DNA of 64,000 nt from Isoetes taiwanensis (taxonomy: Eukaryota; Streptophyta; Lycopodiopsida; Isoetales; Isoetaceae): the NCBI GenBank assembly GCA_021234155.1, contig JAJEKV010000034.1, forward strand, positions 12,501,800-12,565,799, read 5' to 3'. The number at the start of each line of letters is the position of its first letter. Position 1 is the first letter of the stretch. Below, piece after piece: positions 55,007-64,000 of the stretch. The notes beneath the pieces are model-generated. The model was given only the letters and a program-made list of their open reading frames with translations. It had not been told where the DNA came from and did no database searches. The translations under genes and the position numbers were made by a program.

Positions 55007-56660
55007 ACATGCATTTGCAATTCCTTTGGTCTATATTCTTTTTGTCTCCCCTCCCCCCCCCCCCTCCCCAAAAAAACCCCCTCCCACCCCTCCATGGGTT
55101 ATTCGTGATCGTATGCTTTTTTGGCCACAGATAGCATACAGAAGATGAAGAAGGCATGAATTTGAGTAAGTTGCATAAGGCATTTTGGATTTCTATGATC
55201 AATCATGTAGTCAAGGCACATGCTTACTTTCTTTTGCGACCACATAGGTCTTTTCACATGAGAGCCTTACCTTTTCTCTAGCGTCACAAAGTACCAAGAG
55301 TTTACAAAACCGTGTGCGATCTTTCATGTTCCCTTTTCTCCAAGGTAATCAACTTCTCTTTGTTTTGAGGTTCTTAGCATATTTACTTTCTCTTGAATTT
55401 GTAGTGGCAGGTGGTCAATGGTTTTGTAATCATGTTTCAATCCTAGATAAACATCGATTGTAAGTGTAGCTATGTTGTGTTGGTCTATAACTATTTCACG
55501 TTATTATAGCGGGTTCAATTCCCATTCTTTGAATTTATTGACGTCCCTTGTCCTTATAATCCCTTCACAACTATTCTGGGGCCGCACAAAATGTATAAAT
55601 ATACGACCAGTTTGCATATGGCTATGTTGTTGTATGTGTGTGAGGATATGCCAGTAGCATGTTTAGAGTGTGTGGAGTATTTCTAGTTAATTTGTCATAT
55701 CATTGTTTTGTTGTGGTTTTATGGAAAAAATATGAAATGGCATGCATGCCATTCTAGCCTTTTTCATTCTTTTACAAACTAGTATTACTTCATGTTCTAT
55801 GATCGGTTCCCCAAGTAGTTATTGCAACTTAACCTTAGCCTCACACAAAATAACCTTTAGGCAAAAGACTTGGACCTATATAGACTCTATTATATATACA
55901 CATAACAGCCCTAGGCCCTTAAGGGGCCAAAAATTGGCCCCAATACACACTAATGATATAATATTGCACATGGCAACCCACATACTAAGAAATTGAACCA
56001 TTGAAATAAAAACCACCAGACCCCCCAATCGTTTTTTATGATATTCGTACAGGCGTCCAACGGTTGGCGAGGCTCCCCAAACACTTATGCCCGTACATGT
56101 GTACAATGTGCTTCACAACCCTTAGTTTGATTCTGTATTTGAAACTGACAGTGAACTAAATGCTAAAAACCGAGTCACACTTAACGATGGCTAAGATCGC
56201 CCAAAACAATAACAGGGTGCCTTTGTATCTTTGTACGTTTTATGGTTTTGCTTATTAATGCGTTCATTTAGAGTGCGGTATGCTAGGCATTGATTTATAT
56301 GCTGCTTTTTAATGGCTATCACTCACGTATTTTGGAGATGTATACACCTAGTACTTTTGTCACTTTTGCAAGAGTTAGCTCGTGTACTTTAAGGTTCTTT
56401 CGTGGATTCCATGTTCATACCTGATTTGCCTTGGGTTTTAGAGAAAAGGCAATGCTATTAAGTTTACGCATAATTTTTGCCTATAGATGTGCTAGGAAGA
56501 CTTACGTCTGAGAATAAGACAAGTATACAGATCTGATGGGATGGAAACATAAAGATCAAGGTGCTTAGATGTGCTAGGAAGACTTACGTCTGAGAATAAG
56601 GCATGGAAACATAAAGATCAAGGTGCTTAACTACTGTTATAAACTTGCTCCACCACAACC
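55007..56660. other. No recognised gene
   Basis: Contains a C-rich homopolymer tract at about 55049-55085 and a direct repeat GATGTGCTAGGAAGACTTACGTCTGAGAATAAG at 56487 and 56570. No coding motifs. Confidence 0.45.
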
Positions 56661-56697
56661 TACTATTGTCGAGAAATGAGCCTCCTTTGATTGGGTG

Positions 56698-56766
56698 GAC
56701 ATGCTGGAGATCGAACCCATGACTTCTTGCTTGCAACAAGTACTCTACCACTAAGCTACCAGCCCT
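56698..56766 (-). repeat. tRNA-like segment in Copia LTR end (left copy)
   Basis: On minus, GGGCTGGTAGCTTAGTGGTA, an anticodon-arm-like CTTG...CAAG, and GGGTTCGATCTCC followed by GTCCA. The A box carries one change (TAGCTTAGTGG) and the B box is GGTTCGATCTC. Same arrangement as 60869-60940. Confidence 0.6.
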
Positions 56767-57510
56767 TGGATGGGATTTCAGCACTCTTCCACTGAGTCAT
56801 TCTTCATATGTGCCCATTATACATACTCCAACATTCCAGCATTCCCCCTTAATGGGCACACCAATCCATTCCAACCTTCACCACAATCCACATGCTCCCC
56901 TCCTCGGGCAATCCACCACTGCGGGAGTTGGGCTTTCCATTGGTCAAGCTTTACTCATTCTCACACCTACACCACTGGGGGTTATCCTGGTGCAGTTAAC
57001 CACCCTCCCATGCCTCTGATATCACTGTTCGATTCCAGGCAGTATTTAGACAACCAACCAAGCCATACTTACCACAGAAAGTACCTCTAGATTCCTTCCA
57101 TCAGCCAAAGCTTAGTCGCAATCCCTGCTCTGCATTCGCGGTGATCCAGCAAGCTTCCTCGATCTACCCCCATCTTCCCTCGACCTGCCGCAATGATTCT
57201 GTTGCTGCAATGCTTCCAGTACTTCCACTTCGACTATGCCAACGCCTGCACCTAGATCTCCTGGATTCTGAGACTTCGGCTACTATCCGACTATTCACGG
57301 ATACATCTGCATCAAACAAACTCAGCATCTAGATCGAGTTCCTAGCCGGCTTCGCTTCTAGAAGTTGCTTTTTTATTCACTCCGCTCCTCTGCCCTCTTT
57401 CTTTCTTTTAATCCTTATGTTTCACACGATTTCCAAAAATGCTTTTTTGGCCTTTAGCATGCCATGTATTTTGTAAAGGCTATATATGCCACATATTTCA
57501 ACACTCCCCC

Positions 57511-58608
57511 TTAGCCTTTACAAACCACGACTCCTACTTGACTTTTGGCACTCAACAGCTTGGGTCCAGAAAGGACTTTTGTAAACATATCAGCTTGTTG
57601 CAATTTTGTGGGAACATAAGCCACATTTATTTCCCTTTTTTCTACCTCATCTCGTATGCAATGATGGTGTATCTCAATGTGCTTAGTCCGAGAATGATGA
57701 AGTGGATTCTTAGTCATCGCCACTCCACTTTTATCATCACAACATAGAATGGTAGTGCTTGTTAGCTGACATCCCAACTCCTTGAGCATTCTACATAGCC
57801 AAATTATTTCAGAGGCTGCCTGCGATACCGCTACACATTCCTGTTTTTTACAGCCCCAAGATATAGCAGCATCATCTAGCTTACACACAAAACCCGAAGT
57901 TGATTTTCTGTCATCCAAATCTCCTTCCAAGTCTGTATTAGCATATTTTATTACATTCTTTTCTATACTCTTGGTAAAACAAATACCATGATGCAAAGTG
58001 CCCTTCAAATATCTTAGCACCCATTTCGCTGCTATCCAATGTTCTTTTCCCAGATTATTGCAAAACCGACTGAGCAAGTTAACTGCATAGGAGATATCCA
58101 GCCTTGTACTATTTGCAATATGCAAAAGCGTGCCTATCAATGCACGATATACCTTTTCCATTTCTCTTCGTTCAAACACATTTTTCGGGCATATCTTACT
58201 ACAGATTTTCATACCTGATGCAATGGGCATTGTCGATATATTGCAATCCACCATCCTAAACCGAATCAAAGCTTTCTTAATATTTTGCTCTTCTGTCAAG
58301 AAAAGCTCCCCTTCCCTCCTATATCTCCTAACCTCCATACCCAATAATTTCTTAAGCTCACCCAGTTCAGACATTTGAAATCGTCCTTTCAAAGATGCTT
58401 TACATCTTTCCAGATATGATTTGTCATTACTAGTTATTACACAATCATCAACATAAAGTGCCATGATTGAGCAGTTTTCTCCTTCTTTCCACATGTATAA
58501 ATTGCCTTCCGTCTTCAATTTTTTAAAACCAATAGAAAGCAAAAAGTTATTCATGCATACATACCATTGTCTAGATGCTTGTCTTAGGCCGTAAATTGCT
58601 TTTCTCAA
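57511..58608 (-). pseudogene. Copia reverse transcriptase C-terminal part and RNase H
   Basis: An open frame of 365 codons with A-I-Y-G-L-R-Q-A-S-R-Q-W-Y, A-L-Y-V-D-D-C-V-I (catalytic Y-V-D-D), M-S-E-L-G-E-L-K-K-L-L-G-M-E-V and the RNase H region S-T-S-G-F-V-C-K and A-S-E-I-I-W-L-C-R. It is interrupted upstream by a frame change near 58615-58640, before the E-E-I-Y-M-E-Q-P part. Family-level identity with the 19253 element is clear but they are different subfamilies. Confidence 0.9.
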
Positions 58609-58829
58609 CCTACAGACATATCCTTTCCTTGCTCATATCCTTCAGGTTGCTCCATATAAATTTCTTCTTCTAAGTCTCCATTCAAGAATGTCTTCTTCAC
58701 ATCCATGTGCTCTATTTCCATATCATTTTAAACTGCTAATGCTATCAAGGTTCTCATACTAGTCACCTTGACTATAGGTGAGAATGTATATGTATAATCT
58801 AGTCCCCCTTTTTCCATTAGATGGGCTTT

Positions 58830-59510
58830 CTATCTTTCTATTGAACCATCAACATTCCTCTTTGTTTTAAATAGCCATATACTCCCTACCACATTCCTGC
58901 ACTTAGAACGTGGTACTGGCTCATGCGTTTCTGTTTCTTTAAAGGACTTCAACTCGTTTTCGATAGCCTCCTTCCATTTTAGAGAATCTGGTCCCATCAT
59001 GGCTTGTTCCACTGTCCTGGGCTCCACCACGCAAGATATTATCTTTGGCTTTGGAACTCTTTTTGTTCTGCCATAAAGTTCTGTATCAAAGGGAAGTTCG
59101 GCTTTAAGACGCTCTATCTCTTTGTGATGTGTATATCTCCCCCTTGCTCCACTTTCAATCTCTTCTTGCATTCTCTGACGTATATCTTCTTGCACTCCAA
59201 CTGGTGCATTATTGGCTTCTGAAGCCTCATGCACCTCGTCATGTTCTGTCTCCAGTGTATGCGGTGCACTATTGACATCTATGGTCTCATGCACCTCATC
59301 CAGTTCATCATCTGTGTCAACATCTATTACCACATCTGGTTTCTCTGCTATCTTCTCATTTTCGTTCTCCACATCATCTTCAAGAAAGTCTGTCGGCATC
59401 CATTCTGCTTTTTCTTGCTTTGTCAATGACTTCCTGTCCTCATACAATAACTTTTCGTCAAATTCAACGCCTCCGCTAATGTAAATTTTGTGTGTCACCG
59501 GGTCACACAA
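58830..59510 (-). pseudogene. Copia linker between integrase and reverse transcriptase
   Basis: An open frame with D-P-V-T-H-K-I-Y-I-S at the start, a long Asp/Glu-rich middle and, at the C-terminal end, M-M-G-P-D-S-L-K-W-K-E-A-I-E-N-E-L-K-S-F, the standard entry to Copia reverse transcriptase. Confidence 0.85.
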
Positions 59511-59656
59511 CCTATAGCCATTCGTTTCCTCGTCAGATCCTACTAAGAAAGTGGGAATCTGTGATCATCCAGCTTTCTTCATAGCTCCTCTGACACCAAC
59601 ATATAGCCTAGACATCCGTAGACCCTTAATCGATGGACAGACTGTCTTTTTCCAGA

Positions 59657-60613
59657 TCATATTTCCTCAGGAATAGCTCCCTTTAATGCAGTTGTCGGCA
59701 ACCTATTTTGCACATAGCAAGCAGTAGCTGCTGCTTCTCCCCACAAAAAAATGGTTAATCCCGCATGCTTCAGCATGCATCCGGCTGCAGCCATAATGGT
59801 GTGATTCTTTGCTCTGCTACACCGTTTTGTTGCGGTGTATAGCGACACGTGTACTGCCTCTTGATTCCATGCATCTGACAAAATTTTATAAATTCTTCTG
59901 ACCTGTATTCACCTCCAAGGTCTGACCTTAAAGATTTTACTCGTGAAGATGTCTCACGTTCTGCCTCCGCAACATAAAGTAAAAAAGCATCAAACACCTG
60001 ATCCTTTGAGCGGAGATAACAACACTTGGTGCGTCTGCTAAAATCATCTATAAAAGTAGCAAAATAAGCTTTGCCCCCAAGATTCTGTACTTGGATGGGT
60101 CCATACACGTCAGAGTGCACCAATTCAAGCAACTCAGTCGCTTGCCATCCTTTATTTTGAAAAGGAAGTCTAGTTTGCTAGCATGCAAGCCTCACACACG
60201 CCATGCTCTTCATCATCAAACGTCAACCTATGTAACAACTTATGTTTTTTGGCAATTTTAATACTGTTATAATTTACAACCGAAACTTTGTTAATAGCAT
60301 CTACGTTCAATTCAAACAAATTTCCGTTTCTTTGAGCCTCAAAGTTTTTCATACCATCTTTTATAAATCCGCATCTAGTCTTGTGAAATCTCAACTCAAA
60401 ACCATCATCCACTAAATTGGCGACAGAAACGAGATTGAATAACATACCCGGCGCATATAATGCATTTGGCACATTAAGAATTGCTTTACCTTTCTTTACC
60501 AATTCTAAAGTTCCACGTCCATGAACTTCTTGAAGAACCCCATTCCCCATCTGGACTACTCCAGGGTTCTCGTTATTTCTAATGTGCCGCAACATCTTAG
60601 GCGTGCTTATCAC
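59657..60613 (-). pseudogene. Copia protease end, pre-integrase and integrase core
   Basis: Three adjoining minus frames. S-T-P-K-M-L-R-H-I and L-V-S-V-A-N-L-V-D-D-G (60350-60610) follow a damaged protease site (D-S-R for D-S-G near 60640). L-E-L-V-H-S-D-V-Y-G-P, F-I-D-D-F-S-R and L-R-S-D-L-G-G-E-Y (59900-60132) give the integrase core with its Asp residues. T-P-Q-Q-N-G-V-A-E-Q then shifts frame near 59820. Not functional. Confidence 0.85.
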
Positions 60614-60660
60614 AGAAAGCTCGGTCCTAGAATCTATGGTTAATACACTATTATTCCTTT

Positions 60661-60818
60661 GAGTATTGGCAATTGCTCCAATCGCCCCAATTTCTCCTTC
60701 TCAATTACTAGTTTCTTTTTATTATATTCTAACACCTATGAGTATTGGCAATTGCTCCAATCGCCCCAATTTCTCCTTCTCAATTACTAGTTTCTTTTTA
60801 TTATATTCTAACACCTAC
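60661..60818. repeat. 79-bp perfect tandem duplication in the Copia interior
   Basis: Units 60661-60739 and 60740-60818 both start GAGTATTGGCAATTGCTCC and are identical except at the last base. It lies between the protease remnant and the primer-binding site, where gag should be. The near identity suggests a recent event compared with the decayed element. Confidence 0.97.
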
Positions 60819-60868
60819 AGAATCATTGCTCTGATACCATGTCGAGAAATGAGCCTCCTTTGATTGGG

Positions 60869-60940
60869 TGGACAGGTTGGGGTTCGAACCCAAGACTTTT
60901 TGCTTGTAAGCCAAGTACCCTACCACTGAGCTACCGGCCC
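60869..60940 (-). repeat. tRNA-like segment in Copia LTR end (right copy)
   Basis: On minus: an acceptor-like GGGCCGG, an A box TAGCTCAGTGG that fits the consensus, a T arm TTGGG-TTCGAAC-CCCAA with five perfect pairs, then CCTGTCC and A. The acceptor halves pair at 5-6 of 7 positions. The anticodon stem does not pair well, so a working tRNA is unlikely. It ends about 30 bp before the primer-binding site, in element sense. A second A-box-like TGACTCAGTGGAAGAGTGC lies just upstream on the same strand. Confidence 0.65.
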
Positions 60941-61488
60941 TTGGATGGGCTTTCGGCACTCTTCCACTGAGTCATTCTTCATGTGTGCCCTTACATATAC
61001 TCACCGCTCCCTCTGAGTCCCTGACTCCCGAACTAGTGTACAAAGCCCGTGGCTTATTTGATGCTTGCCGATACCACAACGACACAATATCATTATTGCA
61101 AGATAACTTCTGTGTAGCAAGAACTAAAATCAAGCATAATAACACAGTATCACAGTCTAAATTGCTTCAGAGAAGAAGGCTGCCCTCCCTTCCTCTCATC
61201 GATTCCTTTTATAGTGAATTGGGTTCTATTTTGGCAGTGCCTGGTATCTGCTAGATGGCTGAATTGGACAAATCTCCAGTCTTATATCAAAAGACGACCT
61301 ACTGGTAGCACTTGGCATCACCGCCCAGCCCAACCGGGTCTGCCATCAGAAACAGGCCCAGGCAAAAGCTTCAAGCCTTGTTTCATTCTATTCTATCCAA
61401 CGGGATAGTGCCACATCACCATAACTTATTTAATGCTTTTTCATACCAAACATTAGTTTGTTTTGGCCCTTGTTTATCCATGTTAACA

Positions 61489-63130
61489 TACCTCCCCCCT
61501 TCAAATCCTTGGCTTGCATACTTCATAACATATGGATAGCCGACTCAGTTTCCAAGGCTTCTTAGTTATAGGATCCTGGGCCCTACCCATCATTGTCATC
61601 AAGGGCTCGTTCCACCCATAATGATTTAAAACCACATATTCGCATCTATCCTAATGGCCTTTCTTATGTTCTCAATTGCATACATGCTAGCCTTACTTGG
61701 CATTTTGCAAATCCTGTTTGCATTCATGCAATGTTGCACCGCTATTATGCAATAGACTAATTGGAAATAACTTCAAGAAATTCATTTCCTTTGTATGACT
61801 TATATGATTCCAAGTAGATCTTGATTCTATTGCATTCATGCTTTAGCAATGAGTGCTAGTAACATTGACAATATTGTCATTACATCTTAGTGTAAGTCAA
61901 TTTCCATAGAACCCCAAAAGCATTGCCTAGCAATATCAAGTAAGACTCCTAAAGTGCCAATGACCTTAATATTGACTATTGCTTACTTACATAGTCTAGT
62001 ATACCCAATAATGCATTACCAAAGTCCAACTTTGGCTCTCACCTCAACGTATCATGCGAGCAAAGATAATTCTTTTGTCTCTTACGTGTTCAACTTGTGA
62101 GATACAGTATTGACTTCCAAAGATCAATGGTTTGTAGAGATATAGATTCCTTCTTCTCAAGGAATTACTAACTTACTTGATAAGTCAATACCCATACATT
62201 GTTATCCGACCCCAACCGATCTTCTTAATATGCATCCTTTGATCTTATAAAGATCATTGCATTATAAAGGAAACACTTTTATGCTTTATTCATACCTCAT
62301 TTGCTAAGGTGTCTTACATGTATTACGCCCTTAGTCCAATTTATAACTCGTCAGGGTTTATCACTACCATAGTAACTTACTATAATTTATGGAATCCCAT
62401 GACTTACGTTTCCTATCACACCCCAAGTGATACGAATATGCTTTTCTCATATGGAGACTCCCATATGGTTAAATTACACAACCTTACCTCATCATATCAA
62501 TTTCCAATCAATTTGAACTACTAATGTTGCAACCATTTGATCTTGTCAAAAGCCTTACATAGCATTCTCTATTCAAATTGAACTATCAATATTATAGCTT
62601 TGGCCTTGTCCATAAGTTTTCCATTGATTTTACTCTTGAATTCTCTTCAAAATACTTGTACGAAATTTTGGATTCCACACATTCTCATAGGCAATCAAGT
62701 CAAGTAACTTTTCAAATCCTAAAATTATCCATAGGGTGAAATTAATCTTACACGACTTGCCTGTTCTTTCCTTCCCATCTGTCCTTGCATCATGAAACTT
62801 TTCCTTCCCCCTTACAAGGAATGTTCATGGAAGCAATTCCTCGCTCGTGAAGATTATAAACGAAGTGCACTTATCATTTATGTGCTACAAGAGTCAATTC
62901 ATGTGAACCCTTTTTTATCTGCACATAGTTACTACTTCAATATATTTTTACATGTTCTTACTTTTCAAAAGTATTAACGTTTTATTATCATAGCTATTGA
63001 ACTCTGTTTGAATAATTTGCAATATGTATGTTTGATCCTAAGTCGGATTGAGCACTTTGAATTGTATCAAGTATCCTAAGGACATTAGTTAAGTTATATT
63101 CCTGAAGGAACTAACTCTTTATACACAACT
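61489..63130. other. AT-rich stretch without a recognised gene
   Basis: Begins with CCTCCCCCCTTCAAATCC at 61491, which resembles a further polypurine tract on minus, so this may be the interior of yet another LTR element sharing the 60840-61488 LTR. No gag or pol motif was found in it. Confidence 0.4.
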
Positions 63131-63135
63131 AGGTC

Positions 63136-63519
63136 GTGAAATTCCTATACCCAAGGGGACTTACATCTGATTATCCAGTATGTTCAAGAGGGGCTTGGGG
63201 TAAAATATATGGGTTACAATACACTAGAAGGCTTGAGGTTGGTTTAACGTATGCAATGCCTGAGTTCGATAGAACGCATATTCATACTGATTGCAACAAC
63301 TGGTCAATGAGTCTTGAGACTCCGTCAGGGCTTGATGATTTCAGGAAATTTCCACTGAGCAACATAAATGGTGACAATGTTACCTTAGGTCTGCCCATTG
63401 ATGAATCAACTTGGGGCAGGGTGGCAGATGTATCATCTGTTGATGTAAGAGCTAGCATTTATAGACATGGAAGGCATGATGCATCAATTTATATGGATAT
63501 TGGTCGGCAATTTATATGA
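63136..63519 (+). CDS. Unidentified open reading frame
   Basis: 128 codons between stops; the first ATG in frame is at about 63256 (M-P-E-F-D-R), so a shorter product or an upstream exon is possible. The sequence is protein-like and not low complexity: W-S-M-S-L-E-T-P-S-G-L-D-D-F, P-L-S-N-I-N-G-D-N-V-T-L-G-L-P and V-D-V-R-A-S-I-Y-R-H-G-R-H. I do not recognise a family. It ends 11 bp before the ATG of the next frame on the same strand, as in compact retroelement or viral layouts; that comparison is only about spacing. Confidence 0.4.
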   Translation: MKFLYPRGLTSDYPVCSRGAWGKIYGLQYTRRLEVGLTYAMPEFDRTHIHTDCNNWSMSLETPSGLDDFRKFPLSNINGDNVTLGLPIDESTWGRVADVSSVDVRASIYRHGRHDASIYMDIGRQFI

Positions 63520-63530
63520 TATGTTCGACT

Positions 63531-64000
63531 ATGTCGAAAGTTAGGAAGTTAAAAAAGGAAGGTAGTTCTTCCCAGCATTTTGCACTACCGTCAACTGAGA
63601 GAAAGAGTAGGAAGATTAGTGTGTTCAATTGCCTGGGACCTCAAGATAATACAAGGATTTTCCCTGTGAAATCCCGGGATCTTGAAATGCGACAACAGAA
63701 CCGGTTAGCAAAGGCTGGACATCATGAATATGAGAATATAACTTTATCCCCTGAAGAAATTAGTCCCTATGATATGAGAGATTATCTAAATAAGAAATTG
63801 GAACATTCATCTTCACAAGTAACAAGAACGTCCGTATATAGAGTCCGGGATCCGGTATTTTCGGATAAATTTTGTCCGATGTTTCTGAACATTCGAGATC
63901 AGCCAGTCCACGCCCATCCACAGATCCATGGGTGCATCGATGCCAGGACGCCCGAGCACCCATGCATCTCGGGCATCTTGAACCGCGTGGTCGAACTGCG
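63531..64000 (+). CDS. Unidentified open reading frame, runs off the window
   Basis: Starts ATG-TCG-AAA (M-S-K-V-R-K-L-K-K-E-G) and stays open for 156 codons to the window edge. The N-terminal part is basic (S-T-E-R-K-S-R-K-I-S-V-F-N-C-L-G-P), then R-L-A-K-A-G-H-H-E-Y and S-P-E-E-I-S-P-Y-D-M-R-D-Y-L. The V-F-N-C-L-G phrase loosely recalls V-F-x-R-L-G in plant Ty3 gag proteins, but that is not enough to assign it. The last 100 bp are more GC-rich than the rest. Confidence 0.4.
   Translation, partial: MSKVRKLKKEGSSSQHFALPSTERKSRKISVFNCLGPQDNTRIFPVKSRDLEMRQQNRLAKAGHHEYENITLSPEEISPYDMRDYLNKKLEHSSSQVTRTSVYRVRDPVFSDKFCPMFLNIRDQPVHAHPQIHGCIDARTPEHPCISGILNRVVEL

Larger units (their letters stand above)
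56667..61488 (-). mobile_element. Second Ty1/Copia element, old and rearranged
   Basis: Minus-strand Copia pol fragments (57511-60613) lie between LTR-like ends. The right LTR starts at 60840, directly after an initiator-tRNA-Met primer site (TGGTATCAGAGC on minus, 60827-60839). A polypurine tract lies at 57504-57511. The left outer end TGTCGAG (56667) matches 60840 onward for about 150 bp, and then the two sides diverge. The left side also has a second polypurine-like tract near 56843 and a primer-site-like CTCTGATATCAC before a TG at 57027, so extra LTR junctions are likely. gag is absent. Boundaries other than 56667, 57503 and 60840 are uncertain. Confidence 0.75.

Noticed and set aside
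60869-60940. Functional tRNA gene
   Set aside because: The anticodon stem does not pair and the acceptor has a mismatch; the segment is part of a repeated LTR end.

Overview
The window looks like nuclear DNA of a land plant with a large, repeat-rich genome. The support is one intron-containing gene for a plant-type adenylyl-sulfate (APS) kinase with an N-terminal extension, plant Copia and L1-type elements, and a broken fasciclin-like gene. The excess of old, nested transposons and the presence of a second, non-L1 LINE lineage would fit a fern or other seed-free vascular plant, but the species is not determined and that placement is inference.

Layout. 1-6.5 kb: decayed Ty3-like pieces, a 0.42-kb repeat, a 5'-truncated LINE with a (GAATA)15 tail (921-1700) and a longer decayed LINE (about 2.4-5.9 kb), both on minus. 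6.5-10.5 kb: a broken gene for a Y1-type HUH (Rep-like) endonuclease, followed by what may be a Rep-less derivative of the same element. 11.2-12.0 kb: a frameshifted fasciclin-like (FAS1) gene on minus. 12.9-16.3 kb: short tandem duplications and an L1 scrap; 16.2-16.5 kb: two possible terminal exons of an unidentified minus-strand gene. 17.9-26.4 kb: a three-level nest, with a Copia element (19253-24468) inside an L1 LINE, itself inside a copy of the (GAATA)-tailed LINE family. 27.0-28.1 and 54.0-55.0 kb: two loci of a composite head-to-tail repeat with a covarying hairpin at the unit junction. 32.3-33.2 kb: another LINE 3' end. 34.3-36.35 kb: the APS kinase gene, seven exons. 37.4-41.1 kb: repeat-dense tract with G-box-like repeats, a tRNA-like SINE head, a heat-shock-element-like array and a 1.07-kb element with perfect 26-bp inverted ends. 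42 kb: Ty3/gypsy protease remnant. 46.5-51.7 kb: a GC-rich, nearly full-length but broken LINE with ORF1, endonuclease and reverse transcriptase. 51.8-53.5 kb: diverged tandem repeats. 56.7-61.5 kb: a second, older Copia element with tRNA-like sequence at its LTR ends. 63.1-64.0 kb: two unidentified open frames, the last running off the window.

The only gene that looks active is APS kinase, which makes PAPS from APS in plastid or cytosol. It carries one apparent single-base frameshift in a run of seven A. Everything else is mobile DNA or remnants. The most notable signals are structural: LINE copies keep a 3'-terminal stem while its sequence changes; LTR/polypurine-tract junctions of different Copia-type elements are each bracketed by a different inverted repeat; and the composite repeat keeps its junction hairpin with different sequence at its two loci. 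The HUH endonuclease remnant is the best candidate for an under-described mobile system.
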